Shown piece after piece: positions 14,971-25,410 of a stretch of 28,628 nucleotides of DNA. The notes below the pieces were generated by a model. That model was not told the DNA's origin, made no database searches, and saw nothing but the letters and a program-made list of their open reading frames with translations. Positions within the stretch are counted from its first letter, which is position 1, and each line of letters begins with the position of its first letter. Made by a program: the position numbers and the translations under genes. Source of the stretch: Nanoarchaeota archaeon SCGC AAA011-G17 (GTDB taxonomy: Archaea > Nanobdellota > Nanobdellia > SCGC-AAA011-G17); assembly GCA_000402515.1 (NCBI GenBank), contig AQRL01000020.1, positions 1 through 28,628 of the forward strand, given 5' to 3'.

Positions 14971-15557
14971 CAGTTGGACCACTAGCAGGGGGTTTGGGAT
15001 TTCGTAGACAAGAAATACTAATAAATCGAGAAAAAACAGTTCAATTATTAAAATCTATTGCAGACGGAGTAGAAGAACGATCAACAAGAAAGGAACTTTC
15101 TGAATCAGATAGATTAGATAGTTTAGTTCAATATTTTAGACAATATCTTAGAAAATGTTCCGATAAAGAGAAAAAATTTAGAGTTGAATATCTAAATAGA
15201 AGAGTTCAATATTTTAGAGGTCAATATCTTATAAAATGTTCTGGTAAAGAGAAAAAATTATTAGAAACATTATCATTTGAACAGAAGATAAGGAATTATT
15301 ATAATGAAATGGACAGATGCACAACTAGTATTGAAAAATGTATTGACGAAAGATTGACAAGACATCCAGGAGTGTACTTATCATTTGAACAGAAGAGAGA
15401 TCTTAAGATAAATGATTATGGGGATCAAATAGACAGACACATAACTATTATTGAAGCAAGATTGGCAAGACAGGCAGTAGAAGATTTAAGTAGCGGTTAT
15501 TACCCCCGTTCTAGAATAAAACACCATTATGCATTTTTGCTTAAAGATAGGTTATAA
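14967..15557 (+). CDS. Hypothetical protein with internal repeats
   Basis: The 196-residue charged, helical protein has no signal or membrane span. Two stretches are repeated at DNA and protein level. One is an about 54-nt unit at 15125-15178 and 15203-15258 (QYFR...YL.KCS.KEKK). The other begins with an identical 17-nt word at 15271 and 15379 (LSFEQK, then D.QID/EMDR...IE). It looks built by duplication and resembles no known family. It is translationally coupled to the 52-residue gene and followed by T-rich DNA. Confidence 0.6.
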   Translation: MTVGPLAGGLGFRRQEILINREKTVQLLKSIADGVEERSTRKELSESDRLDSLVQYFRQYLRKCSDKEKKFRVEYLNRRVQYFRGQYLIKCSGKEKKLLETLSFEQKIRNYYNEMDRCTTSIEKCIDERLTRHPGVYLSFEQKRDLKINDYGDQIDRHITIIEARLARQAVEDLSSGYYPRSRIKHHYAFLLKDRL

Positions 15558-15600
15558 TCTTTTTCTTTCTTTTCTCCTTAATATACTTTTCCTTTTTTTG
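15558..15600 (+). terminator. T-rich termination region
   Basis: Several runs of T interspersed with C follow the stop of the preceding gene, ending with a run of seven T at about 15592-15598. Archaeal RNA polymerase terminates at such U-rich tracts without a hairpin. Confidence 0.45.
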
Positions 15601-15615
15601 GTGTTTTTTAGACAA

Positions 15616-15714
15616 AAATGGCCTCTATACGCCTTCTAATGCCAATATTTTGCCATTTAAGCCTCAGAAAGTTTTTTAAATTAAGACCATTTTTTTATGT
15701 CATAGGGGTCTAAA
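15616..15714 (+). promoter_or_regulatory. gyrB promoter region with inverted repeats
   Basis: TTTTTTAAATTAA at 15672-15684 is a TATA-like element 45 nt from the gyrB start. Upstream, AAATGGC (15616-15622) and GCCATTT (15652-15658) are inverted. Around the predicted start of transcription, AGACC (15684-15688) and GGTCT (15707-15711) are inverted. Either pair could be an operator or leader hairpin. Gyrase genes are often tuned to supercoiling. The significance of the repeats is uncertain. Confidence 0.3.
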
Positions 15715-15719
15715 ATTAA

Positions 15720-19142
<3,423 letters not shown>

Positions 19143-19143
19143 A

Positions 19144-19812
19144 ATGATAGGAGAAAGTCTGAACTTTGGGGAAATAGTAAAAGGAAATGAAGTATTGAGA
19201 GATTATGTAGCTAATGCAGTAAAAATATTAGCACCATCTTTTGATTTACATTCTGAACTATTAATGGGAGGGATACCCAGGACAGATTTTTTTTATAAAT
19301 ATAGAAGTCTTTTTTTTGGTACTTGTATACAATGGTGTTCTGATGCTTCACTGTATTTTATTCCTCCAGAAGAAAAAGATTTAATTGACCTAGCAGAAAT
19401 AGATAATATCGAAGATACAATATTCCTTGACCTTAAAAAAAAAAAGGCATTTGGGTTAGTTCCAAGGAAAGAAAGATTTATTTTTCTTAGAAGGGATACT
19501 AAAGAAGGAGACAAATCTATAGGGCATGAAACAACTCATTGGCTACATGAAATTTTACACCCCGAATTATTTAGAGAAGTAAATGATTTTTTACCTCTTT
19601 ATCCAACTAATCCAGAAGACCCAACAGTTAATGCTAATACCCTTTTAATAGAATCTGTGGGAGGATTGGGGGGAATTTTGTATAAAACAAAAAATCCTAA
19701 TTCAATCAGGCATTTCAATTTTGGATTGCCACAATTATTAAAATTTAATGAAGACGATGCTTTAACCAATAAAACACAATTATTTTATTTTTATTATCAA
19801 AATTTTTCATAA
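19144..19812 (+). CDS. Putative zinc metalloprotease between gyrB and gyrA
   Basis: The 222-residue soluble protein carries HETTHWLHE near residues 127-135, an HExxH zinc motif with an extra His/Glu pair downstream. No other similarity is recognised, and a third zinc ligand cannot be fixed by eye. It starts 1 nt after the gyrB stop and ends 3 nt before the gyrA start, so it must be cotranscribed with gyrase. A protease role in gyrase processing or turnover is only a positional inference. It could be an unrelated insertion. Confidence 0.7.
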   Translation: MIGESLNFGEIVKGNEVLRDYVANAVKILAPSFDLHSELLMGGIPRTDFFYKYRSLFFGTCIQWCSDASLYFIPPEEKDLIDLAEIDNIEDTIFLDLKKKKAFGLVPRKERFIFLRRDTKEGDKSIGHETTHWLHEILHPELFREVNDFLPLYPTNPEDPTVNANTLLIESVGGLGGILYKTKNPNSIRHFNFGLPQLLKFNEDDALTNKTQLFYFYYQNFS

Positions 19813-19815
19813 AAA

Positions 19816-22266
19816 ATGGCTGAACAAATACAGATAAGGTTAATAGAACAGGAAATGAAAGAGTCTTATATAGACTATGCTATGTCAGTCATTACATCAA
19901 GGGCATTGCCTGATGTAAGAGACGGGCTTAAGCCTGTTCACAGAAGAGTTCTTTATGCAATGCAGCAATTAGGATTATTACATAACAAGCCGTTCAAGAA
20001 ATCAGCAAACATAGTTGGGAATTGTATGGCAAAATTTCATCCACATGGTGATACAGCTATCTATGATTCATTAGTAAGAATGGCACAGCCATGGTCACTG
20101 AGATATTTGCTTGTAGATGGGCAAGGCAATATGGGTTCAATTGATGGTGATTCACCAGCTGCAATGAGGTATACCGAAGCAAGATTAACAAAACTTTCAG
20201 AGGAATTACTGGCAGATATAGAAAAGCAGACAGTTGATTTTGTGTCTAATTATGATAACTCAACAAAAGAGCCGAAAGTTATGCCAGCAAAGATTCCCAA
20301 TCTAATAATCAATGGTTCTTCAGGCATTGCGGTAGGAATGACAACAAATATTCCTCCCCATAATATTAACGAGGTAATTGATGCTTTAATAGCTCAGATA
20401 GATAATCCTGGAATTACAGTAGAGCAGTTGATGAAATTTATCAAAGGCCCGGATTTTCCAACAGGGGCAATAGTTTGCGGGGCTTCGGGGATAAAAAGAG
20501 CTTACGAAACAGGAAAAGGAAAAATAACAGTCAAGGCAAAAACAGAGTTTGAAACAAAAAAAGATAGGACAAGTATAATTGTTACAGAACTTCCATACCA
20601 GGTTAATAAAGCAATGCTGGTGGAAGAAATAGCAAACCTTGTAACAGAAAAAAGAATAGAAGGAATCTCAGACCTAAGAGATGAGTCAGACAGAAAGGGT
20701 ATGCGTATTTTTATTGAGCTTAAGCAGTCAGCAAGCCCGGAAGTAGTTCTTAATCAATTAATGAAGCATACAACCCTAAAAACAACATTCGGGATTATAA
20801 TGATTGCTTTGGTTGATGGTTCTCCAAGGCTTTTGAATTTAAAAGAAATTTTATATCATTACATCAAGCACAGAAAAGACGTTACAACAAGAAGAATTAA
20901 TTTTGAACTGGAAAAAGCAAGAGCAAGAGCGCATATTTTGCTTGGTCTGCTTGTTGCATTAAAAAACATAGACCCGGTAATTGCAGCAATAAAATCGTCT
21001 AAGGACCCGGAAATAGCAAAAAACTTGTTAATAGAGCGCTTCAAATTATCAGAGTTGCAGGCACAGGCAATTTTAGATATGCGTTTGCAGAGAATTACAG
21101 GATTAGAGACTGAAAAAATAAAGCAGGAGCATGATGATTTAGTAATTAAAATCCAGGAATATAGGGAGATACTTGCAGAGGAATCAAGAATATATAGTAT
21201 AATAAAGCAGGAATTAATTGGATTAAAAGAGATTTATGGTGATGAAAGAAGAACAGTTATTGCAGAGGAATTTGAAATTATTGATGAAGAGGATTTGATT
21301 GAGGAAGAAAATGTTGTAGTTACTATAACAAACACAGGCTATATAAAAAAATTATCAATAGACACATACAAGCAGCAAAGGAGAGGTGGGTCAGGCATAA
21401 AAGGAACAGAGATGAAAGAAGAGGATTTTGTTGAAGACATTTTTATAACAAATACTCACAGCCATATCTTATTTTTTAGTACAGAAGGAAAAGTATACTG
21501 GTTAAAAGCATTCAATATCCCGACTGCATCCAGATATGCAAGGGGAACAGCAATAATTAATTTATTAAAATTAAGAGAGGATGAAAAGATCTCAGCAGCA
21601 CTGCCGATTGAAAACTTTTCAGAAGGATATTTGTTCATGGTTACCAAGAAAGGGTTAATCAAGAAATCACCAATAGCATATTTCTCAAAACCTAGAAAAG
21701 GTGGAATTGCAGCCGTTACTCTAAAAGATAAAGATGAACTAATCAATGTTTTATACACAGATGGAAGCCAAAAGATAATGCTTGCAACAAAATTAGGGAT
21801 GGCGGTTAAGTTTAATGAAACAGATGTAAGGCCAATGGGGAGAAATGCTTCAGGTATTAGGGGGATAAGGCTGAAAAAAGGTGATGCTGTTATAGATGCA
21901 TCGCTTGCAGATGATTCCAATGCATTGCTGACAGTTACTGAAAATGGTTATGGAAAAAAATCATCAATAGAAGAATACAGGCTGATAAGAAGAGGAGGTG
22001 TAGGGGTAATCAACATAAAGCCAGGAGTAAGAAATGGATTAGTAATAGCAGCCAAAACAGTGACAGATGATGAAGATATAATCTTCATAACAAAGAAAGG
22101 GATTGTCTTGAGAACACCGGCAAAGGGAATCTCAACAATAGGAAGAAATACAATGGGTGTCAGATTAATGAAATTAAAAGAAGGGGACAAGCTGATCTCT
22201 GTGACAGTAGTTGCTGGTGAAAGTAGTGAAGAAAATACTGAAGAATTAAATCAAAAAGATTTATAA
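19816..22266 (+). CDS. gyrA: DNA gyrase subunit A
   Basis: The 816-residue protein has the full type IIA layout. The N-terminal winged helix includes [17 protein letters not shown] near 28-44. The catalytic tyrosine in [10 protein letters not shown] is Y119. A coiled-coil region follows, then a C-terminal beta-pinwheel (about 500-800) with repeated GxxKK-type blades. The GyrA box [11 protein letters not shown] near 515-525 shows it is a true gyrase rather than topoisomerase IV. It acts with GyrB from the same operon. No intein is present here. Confidence 0.97.
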   Translation: MAEQIQIRLIEQEMKESYIDYAMSVITSRALPDVRDGLKPVHRRVLYAMQQLGLLHNKPFKKSANIVGNCMAKFHPHGDTAIYDSLVRMAQPWSLRYLLVDGQGNMGSIDGDSPAAMRYTEARLTKLSEELLADIEKQTVDFVSNYDNSTKEPKVMPAKIPNLIINGSSGIAVGMTTNIPPHNINEVIDALIAQIDNPGITVEQLMKFIKGPDFPTGAIVCGASGIKRAYETGKGKITVKAKTEFETKKDRTSIIVTELPYQVNKAMLVEEIANLVTEKRIEGISDLRDESDRKGMRIFIELKQSASPEVVLNQLMKHTTLKTTFGIIMIALVDGSPRLLNLKEILYHYIKHRKDVTTRRINFELEKARARAHILLGLLVALKNIDPVIAAIKSSKDPEIAKNLLIERFKLSELQAQAILDMRLQRITGLETEKIKQEHDDLVIKIQEYREILAEESRIYSIIKQELIGLKEIYGDERRTVIAEEFEIIDEEDLIEEENVVVTITNTGYIKKLSIDTYKQQRRGGSGIKGTEMKEEDFVEDIFITNTHSHILFFSTEGKVYWLKAFNIPTASRYARGTAIINLLKLREDEKISAALPIENFSEGYLFMVTKKGLIKKSPIAYFSKPRKGGIAAVTLKDKDELINVLYTDGSQKIMLATKLGMAVKFNETDVRPMGRNASGIRGIRLKKGDAVIDASLADDSNALLTVTENGYGKKSSIEEYRLIRRGGVGVINIKPGVRNGLVIAAKTVTDDEDIIFITKKGIVLRTPAKGISTIGRNTMGVRLMKLKEGDKLISVTVVAGESSEENTEELNQKDL

Positions 22267-22270
22267 ACTC

Positions 22271-22288
22271 GTTTTTTATCTGATTTTT
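22271..22288 (+). terminator. T-rich terminator after gyrA
   Basis: Two T runs (six and five) start 5 nt after the gyrA stop, a usual archaeal U-tract terminator. Confidence 0.45.
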
Positions 22289-22347
22289 AGCATATAAGGC
22301 ATTTTTAGGTTATTATATGCTTATAAAATATATGGGAGAGATATAAT

Positions 22348-22563
22348 ATGAGAGAGTTTAATAGAGGCGGGAGTAGAGGAGATAGAGGCGATAGAGGAGA
22401 TAGGGGAGATAGAGGCGGTGGTTTCAGAAGAGATTTTGGACCAAGAGAAATGCATAAAGCAACCTGCTCTGAATGTGGGAAAGAATGCGAAGTTCCATTT
22501 AAACCTACAGAAGGTAAGCCTGTCTTTTGTAAAGAGTGTTATATGAAGAAAAAAAGATTTTAA
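22348..22563 (+). CDS. CxxC-x17-CxxC zinc protein with an RGD-repeat N-terminus
   Basis: Residues 8-24 are an Arg-Gly-Asp repeat (GDRGDRGDRGDRGG). A CSEC / CKEC pair follows, separated by exactly 17 residues, which matches the CxxC-x17-CxxC family common in DPANN and CPR genomes. The C-terminus is basic. The RG-rich tail and zinc finger suggest RNA or DNA binding, by analogy with RGG proteins. A GGGAGAG ribosome site lies just before the ATG, so this gene has a leader. The repeat is encoded by a 9-nt imperfect tandem repeat. Confidence 0.85.
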   Translation: MREFNRGGSRGDRGDRGDRGDRGGGFRRDFGPREMHKATCSECGKECEVPFKPTEGKPVFCKECYMKKKRF

Positions 22564-22576
22564 TTTTTAGAAAAAG

Positions 22577-22750
22577 TTAATTTTTTCTTTTTAATTTTCT
22601 TCTTTTACTTTTTTTATTTTTTTGTTGTTTTGAAAGCCTTATTAATTTTCTTACCTTAGAATCCTTGCTTTTATTGCTTGGGCTTCTTCCACAGCAACAC
22701 TCTGCTTTCTTAGTTACTTTTCTTTTAACGCTTTTTTTTCTTTTTGCCAT
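22577..22750 (-). CDS. Small, very basic protein
   Basis: Starting at the ATG at 22750 gives 57 residues, about half of them Lys or Arg, with a CCCG cluster at residues 18-21. The frame open to 22801 is rejected because it would overlap the RNA element. The ATG is 11 nt past the end of the folded region at 22761-22984, and no TATA box lies at the right distance. If real, it is translated from the same transcript. It may be a nucleic-acid-binding protein, or the frame could be a by-product of A-rich DNA. Confidence 0.4.
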   Translation of the reverse strand: MAKRKKSVKRKVTKKAECCCGRSPSNKSKDSKVRKLIRLSKQQKNKKSKRRKLKRKN

Positions 22751-22760
22751 TTTAAATAAA

Positions 22761-22984
22761 GCTAACAACTGGACTCGGTGAAAAAGTGCCTTAAACACCA
22801 ACTAAATCAATCTTAACCTATTAGTTTGCTTTAAAGGTTATCTTTTTCGCCCCATAAATACGCTTAACAAGTGCAGATTTCGTAAGGTGAGTTATAATCC
22901 AGACACCTTATTAATAGCCGAACACTTAACAGAGGCGTTTACAGTGACATCCTTTCCAGGACAACCGAACTGTCCTTGTTAGCC
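22761..22984 (-). ncRNA. Candidate structured non-coding RNA, about 224 nt, family unknown
   Basis: On the minus strand, a TATA box (23003-23015) is centred 26 nt upstream of 22984. Ends 22976-22983 and 22761-22768 pair perfectly (8 bp), extended by 4 bp across a 2-nt bulge. Inside are further perfect pairs: 22958-22963 with 22971-22976 (alternative to the extension), 22883-22889 with 22904-22910, 22869-22873 with 22923-22927, 22860-22863 with 22935-22938, and 22814-22819 with 22835-22840. A T-rich stretch follows. No open frame fits. Signature motifs of RNase P RNA, SRP RNA, 5S rRNA and tRNA were looked for and not seen. Confidence 0.6.
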
Positions 22985-23002
22985 TGAATTGGAAAGGTCT
23001 TG

Positions 23003-23015
23003 CTTATTTATATAA
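23003..23015 (-). promoter_or_regulatory. TATA box of the candidate RNA
   Basis: Read on the minus strand this is TTATATAAATAAG, centred 26 nt from the first base of the predicted closing helix. GGAAAGG (22991-22997) downstream of it is an inverted match to CCTTTCC inside the RNA (22951-22957). Confidence 0.55.
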
Positions 23016-23062
23016 GTGAGTTATCACTTTGAAATTAAAACTAATCTTATTTTAAATCAAAA

Positions 23063-23072
23063 TATTTAAATA
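23063..23072 (+). promoter_or_regulatory. TATA box for 23095
   Basis: TATTTAAATA is centred 26-27 nt before the ATG, giving a leaderless transcript. Confidence 0.55.
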
Positions 23073-23094
23073 ACCAATTTACTGTATATAATTT

Positions 23095-23583
23095 ATGAAA
23101 AGTAAATATTTGGGCATATTGCTTTTGATAATTTCTGGATTTGTTTTAGCTAGTTTGATAATTTATAATATCCAGGTTAAAGGTTTAATATCAGAATTAA
23201 TGATAAATAGTGGTGGATCTTGCCTCATCAAGGGGGTATGTGTACATGAGAGAAGCCTCCTCCCATTATATATTGGAAGTATAAGCTTTGGCATTTTACT
23301 GATTACTGGATTATTTCTGATTTTTTATGAAAAACCAAGAGAAGAGGTTATGCAAGAGGGTATGCAAAAGAAAAAAATACAGATTCCAGAAAATTTGGAT
23401 GGGGAGGAAAAAAAAATAATAGAAATTCTAAACTCAAAGGAGGGTAGTGTCTATCAAAGTGACTTAATAAAAGAAACATCTTATTCAAAAGTAAAAATAA
23501 CAAGAATTCTTGATAAGCTTGAGCAGAAAAAGCTAATTGACAGGAAGAGAAGAGGCATGACAAATATAATAGTTTTGAAGTAA
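23095..23583 (+). CDS. Two-span membrane protein with a C-terminal winged helix
   Basis: The 162-residue protein has hydrophobic segments at about 5-25 and 58-80. Between them is an outside loop with a cysteine pair (GGSCLIKGVC). The basic cytosolic part ends in a winged helix (about 100-160: IIEILNSKEGSVYQSDLIKETSYSKVKITRILDKLEQK in parts, then the wing RKRRGMTNIIVLK). This membrane-tethered MarR/ArsR-like layout is common in archaea and may couple an outside signal to transcription. Targets are unknown. Confidence 0.8.
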   Translation: MKSKYLGILLLIISGFVLASLIIYNIQVKGLISELMINSGGSCLIKGVCVHERSLLPLYIGSISFGILLITGLFLIFYEKPREEVMQEGMQKKKIQIPENLDGEEKKIIEILNSKEGSVYQSDLIKETSYSKVKITRILDKLEQKKLIDRKRRGMTNIIVLK

Positions 23584-23588
23584 ACAAA

Positions 23589-23597
23589 TTTATATAG
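23589..23597 (+). promoter_or_regulatory. TATA box for 23621
   Basis: TTTATATAG is centred about 27 nt before the ATG at 23621. Confidence 0.55.
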
Positions 23598-23620
23598 ATT
23601 AGTTATTAGATAATATTACT

Positions 23621-24118
23621 ATGTACGACCCGCAAAAAGCGCATTATCTTGTTGTGACTGGAATTATTGTAAGGGATGGAAAATTTTTGATTACTAAAAG
23701 GGCGCCGACTGAAAAGGCATTTCCAAATCAATGGACAGTTCCAGGCGGGAAATTAGAATTGGATGATTATCAAAAAAGGCCAAAAGATACCTCTTCTCAT
23801 TGGTATAATATTTTTGAAGGTTTGTTAAAAAGGGAAATTATGGAGGAAGTTGGGCTGGAAGTTAGAAATATCAAATACCTAACAAGTCTTTCATATATCC
23901 GCTCTGACAATATACCCACAATAATTGTTAGTCTTTTTGCTGACTATAGTGAAGGAGAAATAAGTCTTTGTCCAGCATTAACAGAATATGCATGGGTAAC
24001 CTTAGAAGAAGCAAAAAATTATGATTTGATTGAAGGCATTTATGAAGAATTGGAAATGCTTGACAGGCTTCTTAAAGGAGAATCAGCTGGAATTTGGAAA
24101 AAAGATAGTGATTCTTAA
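23621..24118 (+). CDS. Nudix hydrolase
   Basis: The 165-residue Nudix fold begins with a beta strand (VVTGIIVRDGKFLITKR) and the PGGKLE turn at 41-46. The catalytic helix contains REIMEEVGL (R71, E72, E75, E76, G78). Compared with the standard Nudix box, about 14 extra residues lie between PGGKLE and REIMEE. The enzyme probably splits a nucleoside diphosphate-X substrate, for example an oxidised or non-canonical NTP. Specificity cannot be read. It has its own leaderless promoter. Confidence 0.85.
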   Translation: MYDPQKAHYLVVTGIIVRDGKFLITKRAPTEKAFPNQWTVPGGKLELDDYQKRPKDTSSHWYNIFEGLLKREIMEEVGLEVRNIKYLTSLSYIRSDNIPTIIVSLFADYSEGEISLCPALTEYAWVTLEEAKNYDLIEGIYEELEMLDRLLKGESAGIWKKDSDS

Positions 24119-24119
24119 G

Positions 24120-24133
24120 TGAAACTAGTTTCA
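24120..24133. promoter_or_regulatory. Perfect 14-nt palindrome, candidate operator of the 24195 operon
   Basis: TGAAACTAGTTTCA is perfectly self-complementary and ends a few bases upstream of the TATA box. A half-site-like TGTTTCA follows the TATA box at 24151-24157. The position fits a metal- or redox-responsive repressor or activator site for the downstream operon, but no dedicated regulator gene is seen in the operon. Confidence 0.5.
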
Positions 24134-24137
24134 TAGT

Positions 24138-24150
24138 TATTTATATATGG
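24138..24150 (+). promoter_or_regulatory. TATA box of the 24195-28396 operon
   Basis: TTATTTATATATG implies a start of transcription near 24170. Unlike most genes here, this transcript would have a leader of about 25 nt with a ribosome site (GGAGG) 8-12 nt before the ATG at 24195. Confidence 0.55.
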
Positions 24151-24194
24151 TGTTTCAATCCGCTATTTTCTAAGAATTTAATGGAGGTTATATC

Positions 24195-24938
24195 ATGACA
24201 GAAAAAAAGAAAGATACAGAATTTATTATTCAGATTGTAATAGTTGCAGTATTAGCATTATTACTAGTGTATAATGTTGGAAAAATGACTAGTGGAAATA
24301 CTGGTATAAGTGATGGTGGTATAATAAAGGCAGTTTCAGCTTCGGGAATAATGCCAAAAGGAACACCAGCCATATATGGAAAAGAATTAAATGTAAATTA
24401 TGATGACGTCTCTGCAGCAGATCCAAAAAAAGCAGATATAACAATAAAGGTTCTTGGTAACCTTGATAATGTAATTACCTTGCAGGGAGCTGATTTGGAC
24501 AGGTATATAGATACAGTTTCCCAGATAAGCTGTGAATACTGTTGTGGCGCTGCATCCATTATAGTAACTAAAGAAGATGTAAATGCTTTAAATCAAAAAA
24601 TAGAAGCTGCAATAAAATCAGGGCAGATTACAGAAGAGCAGGGTAAAAAATATAGGCAAAATGCTGGAGCAGCTGCATGTGGCTGTGCTCATTCATATGC
24701 AATGCGTGGCCTAGCTAAATATCTGATTAAGGAGCATGGCAGTGAATTTACTAATGAACAAGTTTTAGAAGAATTAGCCAAATGGAAAACACTATTCTTC
24801 CCAGGGCCAATGGCCGCTAAAGCAGAAGTGCTAAAACAAAAAGGTATAGAATTTAGCTATGCTAATCTTGGCAGTAATAGGTATAGGGGTATAGAGCAGG
24901 GACAAGCAAGTGGTGGAGCAATGGTAGGGGGATGTTAA
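24195..24938 (+). CDS. Membrane-anchored Cys-rich protein with a GGAMVGGC tail
   Basis: The 247-residue protein has an N-terminal signal anchor (about residues 10-27), so the rest faces outside. It carries CEYCC (C113, C116, C117), a helical stretch, then CGCAH (C162, C164, H166). This is a set of six ligands resembling in part the PCYCGC-motif proteins, and plausibly a metal or redox site. The chain ends in SGGAMVGGC with a terminal cysteine. The same ending is found on the next two proteins. A GGAGG ribosome site precedes the start. It is first in the operon. No reaction can be assigned, and metal or thiol handling is inference. Confidence 0.75.
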   Translation: MTEKKKDTEFIIQIVIVAVLALLLVYNVGKMTSGNTGISDGGIIKAVSASGIMPKGTPAIYGKELNVNYDDVSAADPKKADITIKVLGNLDNVITLQGADLDRYIDTVSQISCEYCCGAASIIVTKEDVNALNQKIEAAIKSGQITEEQGKKYRQNAGAAACGCAHSYAMRGLAKYLIKEHGSEFTNEQVLEELAKWKTLFFPGPMAAKAEVLKQKGIEFSYANLGSNRYRGIEQGQASGGAMVGGC

Positions 24939-24939
24939 A

Positions 24940-25203
24940 ATGGATGATTGTGAAAATACAAAACACGAAGATAAAGGCACGGTAAAAATAAAGAAAAAAA
25001 CGATGCTGTGGATTGTCATAGGAGTACTGTTGATAGCAACAATATTTCTGACAATCAAAGCCTCATCAGCAGGCACAGGGGGAACCGGAAAAATTGACAC
25101 AACTGGTTGGACAGCCAACGACATAATGAATTATGAAATGCATGGGACTGTTCCAGCGCAAGTAGCAGCAGCTAGCTCTGGTGGAATGGTAGGAGGATGT
25201 TAA
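24940..25203 (+). CDS. Small single-span protein with an SSGGMVGGC tail
   Basis: The 87-residue protein begins MDDCEN (cytosolic side, one Cys) and has one span at about 27-45. The outside part of about 40 residues contains TGGTGK and ends SSGGMVGGC, with cysteine as the last residue. It starts 1 nt after the previous stop. N- and C-terminal sequences resemble those of the next gene, as expected from tandem duplication. The tail may bind metal, carry a thiol or serve as a recognition tag. None of these is demonstrated. Confidence 0.72.
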   Translation: MDDCENTKHEDKGTVKIKKKTMLWIVIGVLLIATIFLTIKASSAGTGGTGKIDTTGWTANDIMNYEMHGTVPAQVAAASSGGMVGGC

Positions 25204-25204
25204 A

Positions 25205-25384
25205 ATGGAAGATTGTTGTACTAACAAGGGGGGAAAAATGGAAACAAACAAAATAATTTTATGGGTTGTAATAGGAGTATTGGCAGTTGCAGTGCTTTAT
25301 TTTACATTTACAAGTGGAGCATCTGCAGGAACTGCACCAGTACAGGTAGCAGCTAGCTCTGGTGGAATGGTTGGGGGCTGCTAA
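25205..25384 (+). CDS. 59-residue single-span protein with an SSGGMVGGC tail
   Basis: This short gene begins MEDCCT, parallel to MDDCEN in the gene before it, and starts 1 nt after that gene's stop. One span (about 17-36) is followed by a short Ala/Ser-rich outside part ending SSGGMVGGC. An internal ATG (codon 12) has a G-rich ribosome site and is an alternative start, but similarity to the upstream gene favours 25205. It is a shortened paralogue of the previous gene. Both ends are conserved while the middle is not, which suggests that the ends matter. Confidence 0.7.
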   Translation: MEDCCTNKGGKMETNKIILWVVIGVLAVAVLYFTFTSGASAGTAPVQVAASSGGMVGGC

Positions 25385-25404
25385 TTTTTTATTTTTTTTA
25401 AGGA
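25385..25404 (+). terminator. T-rich tract inside the operon
   Basis: Between the third tail gene and the DUF411 gene lie runs of six and eight T, then AAGGAG as the ribosome site. Archaeal polymerase may terminate partly here, so the tail genes could be made in excess over the downstream genes. Confidence 0.4.
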
Positions 25405-25410
25405 GATAAA

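Noticed and set aside
22751-22801. N-terminal extension of the basic protein frame
   Set aside because: It would be encoded by the 3' arm of the folded RNA element. The ATG at 22750 is a simpler start.
22761-22984. Naming the folded element as RNase P RNA, SRP RNA or 5S rRNA
   Set aside because: The conserved GGAAAGTCC and ACAGAAA segments of RNase P RNA, the S-domain GGAAG/AGCAG loop of SRP RNA and the 5S consensus were not found.
24831-25124. Minus-strand frame of 97 codons across the first two tail genes
   Set aside because: It is a shadow of two coding genes with better starts, ribosome sites and membrane and motif content.
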